A stretch of 28,601 nucleotides of DNA from Phlegmacium glaucopus. Its lineage: Eukaryota > Basidiomycota > Agaricomycetes > Agaricales > Cortinariaceae. Under the pieces are notes generated by a model. The model did no database searches. It had not been told where the DNA came from and saw only the letters and a list, made by a program, of their open reading frames with translations. The stretch is taken from the NCBI GenBank assembly GCA_015039465.1, contig MU130529.1:25464-54064 (forward strand). Direction: 5' to 3'. This document shows, piece after piece, positions 9,529-19,460 of the stretch (the first letter of the stretch is position 1; each line of letters opens with the position of its first letter). The position numbers were made by a program, and so were the translations under genes.

Positions 9529-12186
9529 ATGGTGAAAGGCGGTTGTCCCAAGGCCGCTACCACAGGAACACTCAAAAGCAAGCCTGCCAGCAAGCAAACT
9601 TCAAAGAATCCAGCTCAAAGTCATCCAGCTCCGCCATCGAGTTCAAGACGTACTAAGTTTTCATTTTGAGGATAACCCATAATACCTTCTGACGTGGCTG
9701 CCTTAGCGACTCGAAAAGCAAAAAGTGATGCATACTCCACCGCACGTAAGTTACCATATATTATATAGTCATTCTTTTTGTGTCTTACGGCTTTGTTGGC
9801 CTTGTCATGTAGTGTGGGTCAGTGCAGCACCTACAGGCAACCGAAAACAGTCAGGTTCTCATGCTGAATCTGAAGAACTGCTGTCAAAGAAGACCAAGAA
9901 GGGTAAGTATTGGTATTCCATCACCCATATGATATGTTGCGACTCATTTTCAGTAGCTTCAGCAACTCAGGAGCCCAAAAAACGCACAATGGCTGGTATG
10001 TTATAAGGATGGTCTCTGATTCATTTACTCAACATTTTATTTCAGCAACTCATCAAAAGCCTGTCCCAATAAATGTGGATGATGACAATGACAATGACAA
10101 TGACAATGACAATGACAATGACGTGATCATGAAGGTTGTTGATGTCTATGATAGGCATTCAAGCATCCCTGTGACTCACTGCCATCCCGCACCAACCACG
10201 TCCAAGGAAACCAATGATATCAATTCAGAAACCAACTCGGAAAGTGGTAGAAAGTCCAGTGAAGAAGAAGAGCTGGACTATCATGATGAAGATCCTGATG
10301 ACTCAGATCTGCAGCATCTCAACAAGGCTTCCTTGAAAGAGAAGATGTCATCTGAGGTATGTTTTCTTTAACTGATAGTTGTATCGTTGTATATTAACTT
10401 TAACAACATTACAGCGCCCTCGGTGGAATAAAAGTCCTGTTGACTCAGACATGGATGCTTCAGACCCTCAGCATATTTTCGACAACAACAAGCATCTTGA
10501 AGACAATCAGGATTGTTCATTCCTTGATTATGAACCAGGCACGACAGCCTCTGAGTTTGACAGAGCCTTCGACAAAGATGACGAGAATAAAGAAGGTGGG
10601 GAGGATCAAAAGGATGAAGCATCTGACTCAGAACCTGAAATCAGGATTCAACACAGCAGCACTAAAAAGGTATGTCTTTGATTTAATTTCAACCTCATAA
10701 TTCTCAGTAGGGTATCATTTGTAGACTGGGCCCTCAAAGCGCGATGCCGCACATATCTCAGAGGTATGATCATGTCATAGTTGGTGTTCATTACTCAATG
10801 CATCTATTATTTGAAGGTTCCGAAATGGAACTCCAAGTCCCATGTCCAAGCTGCTACCAAGGTAACATCTTTTCCTCAATATCAAAGAACCTTTACGTTG
10901 ACCTCAAACATTGCTATCAACTTAGTCTGCTGGAAACCGGCGCAAGTCCCATGGTCATGCCTCGTCTGATGTGGACAGCTCTGCCGACAATGATGGCAAC
11001 AACAACAATGACAATAACAATGATGATGACCGTCAAGTGTTTCAAGACGTCAACAGAGGCTGGCCAGTGGAAGCCCATTACATGCCTATTCGCTGGGATG
11101 CCCGTAATCTAAGTATTATGAAACAACCCCAACCCATGAAAAGGATGATACACACCGCAGTTAATCAGGTTACTGAACATTTTTTATTTGATTCTGCATA
11201 CCCTGCTGCCAAACAGGTGGAGTTCGACACTTTCTATCATGATGTTTTTATCCAGTGTTTGAAGCGCCTCAAGTACTTTGAAATCACCAAAAGGCTTAAA
11301 GCAGACAATGAGCTAGTAAGGCTCTGTGCTCGAGTGGTGCGGTCTCTTATCATGCAGATCTACTATGTGCTTATGACCTTTTAAACTTCAGATTAATGCT
11401 CGTGTCTCCAATCTGCATACTTGTCCAAAGGGGATCACCAACAAGAAGGTTGAGGGATTCTATCAGCTTCTGGCTGGAGATGATGCTGGATCTTGTGTTA
11501 AAGCCCTCACAAACAAAGACCAGGATTACATTTACCCTGCAGCCATATGTTCTTTTGAGTCATCAAAATCTCTCCTCATCTTAACTTGTAGTTCTGTATC
11601 TTTTAGGGTGGAGGTGTCGATACTAACCATCCATATTTTCATCCATGCATCATTTCCTCCATGAAAGAATGCTTTTTCACAGGAAGCCGTGGAACACATG
11701 GGCAAAAATACCAGACTCAATTTTCCTCATGTATCACAGATGGCCCAGGAAAGAGTGAGCTGGAGTTGCCGATCCCTATGGTCTGCATTGTGGCAACATT
11801 GGTAAGCTAGTAATTATTTGTTCTCACAACTGAGTGGCTTATATCTATCAGGCCCATGCCTCGCTTGACGACTGGAGCCAGGGTTACAAACGAACCAAGA
11901 GTGACTTTCGCGCTGAAGCCTATGAGTTTATTTACTGAGGGCATGAGCTTTTCCTCACTACATTGCGTGAAGAACACCCAGAATTTTACCACAAGCTCAT
12001 GTCTGACCTGTATAATGCTGTTGCGTGTGTGTCTTAATTGTGAGATCTCTTACCTAGGCTTACTATCCTATTGCAGCTCAAAAGGTGTCCGCTCTGCAAG
12101 CCATATCGCGACAAATTGCATGGCTCAACTCAACCTCCCGCCACGAGGTAGCTAAGTCCAAGGTGCTTGTTTTGCAGCAACTATAA
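9529..12186 (+). pseudogene. DUF6532-family protein, multi-exon, with nonsense codons (module 1)
   Basis: ATG at 9529 (MVKGGCPKAATTGTLKSKPA). The N-terminal half is disordered, rich in K, D and E, with D-N repeats from a microsatellite, and is spread over short exons. The conserved C-terminal part starts from the exon at 10926: MIHTAVNQVTEHFLFDSAYP, VEFDTFYHDVFIQCLKRLK, FEITKRLKADNELVRLCARV, intron 11337-11391, NARVSNLHTCPKGITNKKVE, YPAAIC, HPYFHPCIISSMKECFFTGS, ELELPIPMVCIVATL, then AHASLDDWSQGYKRTKSDFR, GHELFLTTLREEHPEFYHKL and SDLYNAVA. The last exon starts at 12077 and ends at TAA 12184-12186. This layout matches DUF6532 proteins (function unknown). In-frame stops at 9667 (TGA), 9673 (TAA) and 11936 (TGA, IY*GHELF) show decay. 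The splice site before HPYFHP (about 11560-11614) is uncertain. Confidence 0.7.
10084..10122 (+). repeat. GACAAT hexanucleotide microsatellite in coding sequence
   Basis: Six perfect GACAAT units encode an aspartate-asparagine run inside the disordered N-terminal part of the DUF6532 protein. Confidence 0.9.
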
Positions 12187-12813
12187 TGTTGTGCCGTCTC
12201 CCTTCCTCTCATTACCCCACACCTGTCTAGTTCCAACCTTATAATTATGTTTTCAGTCCATATTACCTCCATTTTGTTTGCTTTGCAAAAATACTAGTCG
12301 CACTGTTCGTAGACTTAATACAATTCCATTTGGCAGAGTAGATAGATGTTAACTCATTGCAAACAGATAAGTAACTACTGTACTATACTCATCCTTATAT
12401 ACCCTAACTACGTGCTTATTAATACCCGCTGGTCCATGCTCCTTGCAGCTCGCACACGGATACTCATTCCAACATGCTTTATCCTTGATACCCATTCCTT
12501 GCCTTTCTCCATAGTTTATTATAATATTCCTGCACTCTACTGCATCTAGTTCCAAATTTAATCCTAGTTTTTACTGTGTACGTTGTGGCATGATAAATTT
12601 CAAGTGAACAATGAACCTCTAAGAGATGAACATTAAGTTTTTTTCTTCCATAATTCATGTATAGAAATGCAAAATAATGCAGAGTTGTGCACCATTTTTC
12701 AAGGCATATTTTTACCAACGTTCCGAACAGTTCACTGTGCACAATTTGATCCATTTGATCCAAAGCATGCAATTATGTATATTTGTGCATAATAGTAAAA
12801 CTTTGTGCTATTT
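12187..12813. other. Non-coding right flank of module 1
   Basis: AT-rich, with no gene. From 12660 it has GTGCAC/TGCATAA motifs (GAGTTGTGCACC, CTGTGCACAA, TTTGTGCATAA) like those at 6060-6312. This is the best place for the right end of module 1, next to the RecQ stop codon. Confidence 0.4.
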
Positions 12814-12951
12814 TCAGGCAATTTTTTGCATAATGGTGGATTGAAGAAGCTCTAGCAATTTGTTGTGCCAGTTGTCAAGGAGTGAATTTCCTTGGACAAG
12901 TAGGTGGATGTCGCTGATTGTCTTCAAGGAATAAAGCTTGTCAATAATTTC
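12814..12951 (-). pseudogene. RecQ-like helicase, displaced C-terminal segment
   Basis: The minus frame reads IIDKLYSLKTISDIHLLVQ, SLLDNWHNKLLELLQSTIM and QKIA with TGA at 12814-12816. It continues exactly in frame from the last codons of the helicase piece that ends at 24576 (LPDEMI), once the 11.6 kb transposon and one copy of the 9-bp duplication are removed. It is therefore the end of the same gene. Confidence 0.75.
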
Positions 12952-13706
12952 CTTACAGCAACTTGTGGAACGTAGGGTGGGAATCGATTTTTTTCCAAAT
13001 GCGGTGTGAGGAATTGTTTCCGGGTGCGAGTATATAGGGGGGAGTTGACTCCGTCAACTTTAGTGATCCAATTTTGTTGTTTTATTATTTTAGTATTTGG
13101 TTATTGAATTTTTGAGTGTTCATGTTATTTTTGAGTGCCTCAGTTGTTCTGTTTCTTGTTGTTATTGTTATATGTTTTTTATTGCTATACTACAATATAA
13201 CTACAGCTTTTTATACCTTTAGTTTGTAGTACTGTGTTTTGAAAATGGATATATGGGAATCTAAGATCCGAGAATAAAAACGGAGAGGTAACAAATTTGT
13301 ATGTAAGAATGGACTGTGTAATTTCAGAGTAATTTCCAAAAGGGGAATGAATTTGAAATTGATAAAATAGGAAATGTACGAATTTGGAAAATGTAATGCG
13401 GTGCGAAATTCCATATGTGATATAATGAATTTGAAATTATGAAAATAGTAATAATTCGAGGTAGGGAGAATCCCTCCTCACAGCGGTAAATTTAGATGGA
13501 TTTTGAACCATCTTGAATATTCATAGAATAACTTCATCAGTTTATACCTGTTTCCAGTGAAAATATGACTGTTATATTGGCATTGAAAATCTGCATCGAT
13601 AGGTATGCTAATATTGTCAAATAAGCAAGAATTTGTGCAATATTCTCAGGAACATTGATTTCTCTGTTGCTCAGGTGTATTCTGAAAATTACATATTCTT
13701 AGGGGT
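12952..13706 (+). repeat. Left terminal inverted repeat (interrupted)
   Basis: 12952-13004 plus 13487-13706 match, as reverse complement, 24308-24575. Most differences are C/T or G/A changes, several at CpG (AATATTGC against AATATCGC; GCGG against GCAG). A further 18-nt perfect match lies inside (14100-14117 against 24133-24150). The match is broken by the insertion 13005-13482. Confidence 0.85.
13005..13482. mobile_element. 478-bp insertion in the left inverted repeat
   Basis: Begins TGTGAGGAATTG and ends CCTCCTCACA (8-bp inverted ends, TG...CA). Flanked by GCGG (13001-13004 and 13483-13486). The right inverted repeat at about 24531-24540 has a single GCAG at this point and continues without a break, so it shows the empty site. 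A TATA-like GAGTATATAGG lies near 13027. It could be a small solo LTR or a MITE. Confidence 0.75.
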
Positions 13707-14139
13707 TCAGCTTGCCTAAATTTATGTTTAGTTCACTTTTATTGAAGTTCTGTGCTGAATTACATGCAAAACAATGAGGAGAAAGCAGCTCAGGATGGGA
13801 TTCTCAGCATTGCCCCCTCAGACTTCCAGAGAACAGAAAGGGCATTCTCTTGCTCACAAATATATGGAATTATTTTGATATAGATTTGTTTTCATATATT
13901 GTAAGAGTGTTCAGGTCCATTTTAGAGGACTTTGAGTACTATCTGAATGAATAATAACCTGAATCTTTTGCCACGTCAGCAAAAGATCAGTGCTGCTACG
14001 TCCTTGACTTATTCACCCATTGTAGCACAGTAAGATACATATTTCGAAGGGGAATTCAATTCTTTTGTTTTTATCGAAACGGAGGAGAATTGGTGAAGAT
14101 ACATCAGGAAAATGACATATTGCCTTATTGAGCTTACTT

Positions 14140-14261
14140 GGTCTTGTTTGTCTTAAACTTGTCTTATGTCTGGATTGGGCCTTGCGAATGATATCTGCGT
14201 CTGATGGGCCAGACGCATTCAGACACTAAGCCATTCAGACGGTATAAGACTGTATAAGACC
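14140..14261. repeat. Small palindromic repeat with GGTCTT...AAGACC ends
   Basis: A 122-bp segment with imperfect inverted ends (GGTCTTGTTTGTCTTA and TAAGACTGTATAAGACC) and internal GTCTGATGGGCCAGAC. Related GTCTG/CAGAC motifs occur at 23955-24130. It may be a subterminal binding-site cluster of the big transposon or a tiny MITE. Confidence 0.5.
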
Positions 14262-14741
14262 ATTTTCAACTCTTTTTTTTAAAATCTGACTCAGTTTTAC
14301 AATGAAGTGGTAATTGTAATTTGTTAATATACAATCTCGTTCATATGATGGTCTGCATGTTTGCTAACATAAAACTCCTCAAACGTGGTGAGTGAGTCTG
14401 TGTATTTAAAGCCCCGAGGAACAAACTGAACTCCATATACGCCAATTAAATGTGCACCCCGTAAAATACAGTCAGTGTGAATAACATCTGACGTTCAGAA
14501 ACCATCCTCGTCAAACTCTGGTTTCACCATCCACATCCCTGTTGAGTCGCATGGTGCTTCACCAACTGTAACAAACCACTCGACTAGAGCAGCAGAATAG
14601 ACCTTCTCATGAAATTCAAAAGAAAAAAAAAGAATTACTTTAGCAACATGGAGGCCGTGAATACCAGGCACCGTCTGGTCTTTCACCACAAAAATGCAGT
14701 CACACCGAGCTGGGCCATTTCGCCAGTGTGGAGTTGACCGG

Positions 14742-15988
14742 TGATGTAACTGCACAGAGGTTGTTGAGAAAAGGTGTATTTTCAAGATTATAAATCTCTA
14801 CTCAAAACAATCACTCAATCAATACTTTATACAATCTTAATAATGCAAGTTGGGTTTTCTAGAAAGTATAACCTTTCCAATATTTTGAATTCACTTCAAC
14901 TAAACACACACAACAACAACAATAATTTGGATCAATTAAAGGATGATCAAACTTGTAAAGTGGTTTTGCAATTTATGGCTTGCACCAACAATCAGTAGAA
15001 GAATTCCCAAGACTTCTCTGATTGATTTACAATTTGTGTACACAAAAGTCCAAGACTTTGTTACAACTTCAACACAATTGCATACACAAGAAGACTCAAA
15101 CTTCTGCTATGACTTTAACACAACAACAACTTTTACAACAATTCAACAATTATTGCAACAAGTCAAACAACTCTGAGAAACTGATTTATTTTCAAGTCCA
15201 CTACTCAGACAAGTGTTCTTGCTCAATGGCTAAGACAGTGAGCTGTACTAGGTTGCAATTGAGGGGGGGAAAGAAAGAATCCAATTTTCTGACTATTTAC
15301 AAACCCTGGGAGGGATTTTATACATTTGAGATACTTAAAAATAGATAATGTCCAAAAATAGATATACTGGTTCCTGGTACCCTTACTTTGGTTCTGGCAC
15401 CATGTGCACTCATTGTTCCTGGAAACATAGGGGTTGTTCTATTTTTAGCCCCATGTTCCTAATTTTAGGTAGTTTCCCCCCCTCTTGGTGGGAACTGTGC
15501 CTATTGTGCCTGGAAACAATCTTTATGATTGTTCAGCACTCCCCCTATCCTTAATCATCATGATTCCCACACAATCACATGGTTCCACTATCTTGGTTAT
15601 TCTGCTTCCACTGTTGCTATGGCACCAACTTCCCCTGAATATTTATTAATAATATTCTGTTGCTCCAAAATCACACCCCATGACATTTGCTAACCCAATA
15701 TTGTTTATTTAACTTTTCCTGTGCCAAGTCTATAGGATATTCATGGATTTATTGGTTTTAATCCAGACATGCAATTTGTAGTGTAACAAATGATAGTCTA
15801 TTGACCACACGTATTAACTATAAGTCACACAGTAATAGGTCTAATCAGCAGTTGTAGGGTAAACAACTCTGATTCCCTTGTCTATTATCAGTTGTATTAG
15901 CCAGTTATTGGTGCATTAATTAATATTTATGCTGAAATAATAGATAAAAATTGCAAAAACCATGCTTATGCAGATTTATATCATATCA
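14742..15988 (-). mobile_element. 1247-bp insertion, probable solo LTR, in transposase copy 2
   Basis: The + strand begins TGATGTAACTGCACAGAGG and ends TTATATCATATCA (TGAT...ATCA). It is flanked by CCGG at 14738-14741 and 15989-15992. Removing it with one CCGG joins HQQHIR to STPHWRNGPARCD in frame. No protein domain inside. A minus-strand TATA-like box (TGTATAAAATCCC, 15311-15323) and long A/C-rich stretches fit an LTR promoter region. Orientation inferred from that box. Confidence 0.65.
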
Positions 15989-16099
15989 CCGGATGTGTTG
16001 TTGGTGCATTCCTCCAATCCCCGAGTGATCGCTGGGTGCATAGTACATTGCCTTGGCTGAATGAAAGACTGATATGCGTCCAGGAATGGTTGGACACGC

Positions 16100-17244
16100 T
16101 GATACACTGTCAGTACGCTAGGTGCTGTACTAACTGAGGTGTGATGCGGCTCGGGGCTTCGGTGGCCTAAACACTGAGTCAAGTATCTGCAGAAAGGTTC
16201 CAACTAAGGTAGGGCGACGAGATATGAGACAAGCGAAACAAGGAGCGATGTAATGACGAAAGGGCGACGAAGGAACGAAGTGGCGACGCAGTGATGAAGG
16301 GGAGATGCAGGGACGAAGGGGAGACGCAGTGACGAAGGGGCGACGCAGTGACGATGTATAGTTGCTGTATGGGCGACTCGCAGTAAAACGCAATGAAACA
16401 AAGGCGAACGAGGAGAGAGACGATGACAAGACTTAATTCTATACTCTGGGGAGAGAGGCGAATACTTTCTTCTTCTTCTTTGTAACTAAATTACAGGAGG
16501 TTTTTATAGTAGGTAGAGGACATCACATGGCTAAGTTGCACATGTGTATCTATAAAACAAATCAAAACGATGAAACAGGAGTCCAAGAGGGACTAGGCAA
16601 AATGGGGAGACAAAACATCAGGGATAGTGGGCGATAAATGAAAGAGGACCGGTCATCGCTCCGAGGACCGGCAGGAGACATGTGGTATAGGGAGGCGATC
16701 AAGGAGCGATGGCAAACGTATCAAAAATAAAGAAAACAACGCGTTTGAGGTAACCGAAGAGAGATAAAAGAATATAAATGATCAGCGACCCAAAATGCCC
16801 AATGGTGTTAAGGAACTTCTCGATCTGGTGATTGTCGCTGGATAGGAGCGACTGGTAGGGTAGCTACGACGATTTGACACCAAACGATTCGGTGTAGCGT
16901 AAGGGGACGTCGGTCTGGGCAGTGGACATGCCTACGACTCTTAGACGAGTGAGCATTACCAAATATGGAAAAAGCATGACTATACACGTGACCGCTGGTG
17001 AAAGGGAGCGAAAGGGAGGCAGGACGCCTAATGTCGTCCGGGTACTGCCGGAAAAGGGGGCGATCGTATGAGCGAAATATAGCCAAGGCATTTAGGAAGC
17101 TTCTGGGACAGTAGAGGCGACGACCGAATAGCCAGCGACTTATCTATGCAATGAAACAGCAAATAGTCGGTGTAAGAGGCGACGTAGAGCGACGTCGCTG
17201 CCAAAAATGCGAAAAACGAAGGCAGGGAACCAGCATGCTCATCA
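16100..17244 (-). mobile_element. 1145-bp insertion, probable solo LTR, GCGAC-rich
   Basis: The + strand begins TGATACACTGTCAG and ends CATGCTCATCA (TGAT...ATCA). It is flanked by ACGC (16096-16099 and 17245-17248; the next three bases also agree). Removal joins MPLSA to CPTIPGRISVF in frame. A minus-strand TATA-like box (CTATAAAAACC, about 16499-16508) precedes a CT-rich region. GCGAC/GTCGC motifs fill most of 16200-17200, including GACGAAGGGGCGACGCAGT tandems at 16255-16352. Confidence 0.7.
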
Positions 17245-18075
17245 ACGCTGAGAGGGGCATATTGATGGCTGAAACAGCAGCATTTGGATATAGCTGATCG
17301 TATAGGTATCGCCGGGTTTGCTCCACTAGCCAGTCATTGCCAATATGGTGCCCAAGCTCTTCTAACCTTGACGGGTACCTACGGGCTAAATGATTATGAA
17401 TGAGTGGTCAAGTAATAAAGCAGTTGTATTTACCAAACCTACCTCGTGTTCTTGCAAGTGTGACTGCTGTGTCAACCTTAGGGCCATTGGCAGCACCATT
17501 GTCATTGTCCACATCATTGCCATGTGGTACTACCATCGGTGCATCAGGTAGTAATGGAAGAAGATGGGGTGCGTAGAGGGGAGTGCTGAGCATCCCGCAT
17601 GCAGTAAAATCAATGCATGCAGCAGCTAGTTGGTCAAGTCTCTGATTGGTTACTAACATTTGACCTAAGGCTTCAAAGTGGCTGGATCGGCGCCATGGTT
17701 CTTTAACGGCTTTTATGTGCTTTGATTCTGTAATTGAAGAGCAGAGTCCATTTGGAGCACCAAATAGTTGGATAAGGAGCCGGTAGTGTTTCATTGAATG
17801 TTGGCGAGGTAATGAAAACCCATCGGGCCGAACCCCAGCTTGCTCAAAGATGACGCGATCATGATGGAATCGAGCCAGCACATCATCAATGGCGTCCAGG
17901 GTTCTTTCATCAATGACATCCCTGCGCACAAGGTAGCAAAAATCCAGGAAGGTGGCCAGAGCGCGAACCATCTGCGGAGGGACATGACCCGCGATTGCTG
18001 GTAGGTAGACCTGTGGCATTGTCAAACTCGTATATCTACCCACAGTTTTGTAATAGACAACAAACCTTCATTAGC

Positions 18076-19460
18076 GCTATAAATCGTTGTTTGTGTTGTA
18101 TATAAACACCAACCAGAGGGAACTGGACCAGACTTTAGGTCAGAATATCCCCCTGTGTTCATTTAGGGAAGGTATAACCAGAGACTAGTAAGCACACTTG
18201 GTTAAGAGAGAGTAGAGGAGGATGAGGATGAATATGAGGGGTGACTGAGGGTGGACAGTTAAGGACTGAAAAAGCGAACTCAGAGGGGTTAAGGAAGAGG
18301 ATGAGGAAGAATAAGAGGGAGTACTCAGCAAGACTATAGTAATTGACAGTGGGGATAGATTGACAGTTAAAGGCAGAAAAAGCGAACTTGAGGAAGGAAT
18401 TCACTGGAATTCCACTGAGATGATGATTGTTGGGGGGTAAGAATGAATTGAACTGAACTACCTATCCTGGTACAAAAGAGCAGTATTTATACCCTAAGGA
18501 TGAGGCTATGTAAAACAATAAAAAGAAACAAAGTACGCGCTGTCAAAGGAAGAAAGATAAAGAGAGGACAGCTGCGAGAAGAAAAGAACAATGGAAAAGA
18601 AGAAGGAACAATAAAAAAATCTGTAAAGTGTCAAAGTGCGAGAGAAAAGAAAAGAAGGCAGTGTACATAGTCCAATAGCAAAAATATATCTACTCCATAG
18701 GCGTGTGGTCATGTCAAAAATATGAAAGGTCCTGAGTCAACACTTGAAAGGCGCAGCCTTGTTCCCGAGAAAACACTACTTGCCCATGATCCCATGTCGC
18801 GCAGCCTTGATAACACTTGACACACTGCGAGAATAATCCTCTGCTGCTGATTCATCTGCAATTCCTGCTTAGTCGTGATCCTCCTGGACTTCCTAAATTG
18901 TCATAAAGAGGGTGGGAAGGCTTCAGGTACCGCGTGAATGATGGTTTTGGCAGTGAATGATAAGATAAGAGGTAGATGAGTGAGGATAGGGGACTGAGTG
19001 AGATCCAGGAGCGAGGGATGGCAAGATAGATGGCTGAGGGGAAGACTTGTGGGTCCATAGCCACAACAACAATGACAAAGCCTTTTACATAATGGGAGAT
19101 GTGGTTGATGCGTCCATAAAGGGGCTGTTCTTGAAATGATGGACCAAAGATACGATCAAACGCGAGCCGATGACCGATGCGAATAGTAGATTGATCGCTT
19201 TGCTGGATCACTAGCCAAGGAACAAATGGATGGTATATGCTTAGGAGCATGTCGATAGTGAAAACAATGGAGAGCATAGTGTGAGACATTGAGAGTATGA
19301 TGAGCGACGGGGATGTTATCATTGAACGAATGATTTTGTTGACCAGGAACACGATTCAGGGCTGCTTCCAAAATAGGTAAGTGAATTTGAAGTCCGCTTA
19401 TTTTCATGATGGCGACTTTTAAGCTTTCTTCTCACGCTACCAATCAGTATTGGTGCGCGA
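18076..19460 (-). mobile_element. 1385-bp insertion in transposase copy 2, class uncertain
   Basis: Flanked by TAGC (18072-18075 and 19461-19464). Removal joins WTGDDSKVL to MK and then, across an intron (about 18069-18013), to VYLPAIAGHVPP. A minus-strand TATA-like box (GGGTATAAATACTG, 18483-18496) suggests an LTR, but the ends (GCTATAAATCG and GGTGCGCGA) are not TG...CA. Purine-rich stretches 18200-18400 and 18530-18660. No protein domain. Confidence 0.55.

Noticed and set aside
16130..16429. Minus-strand frame rich in S, P, R (LRRPFVTASPLRP)
   Set aside because: Product of GCGAC/GACGAAGGGG tandem repeats within the inserted LTR-like element.
18852..19352. 166-residue minus-strand frame
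   Set aside because: Lies inside the insertion at 18076-19460, has no recognisable domain and no transposase motif.
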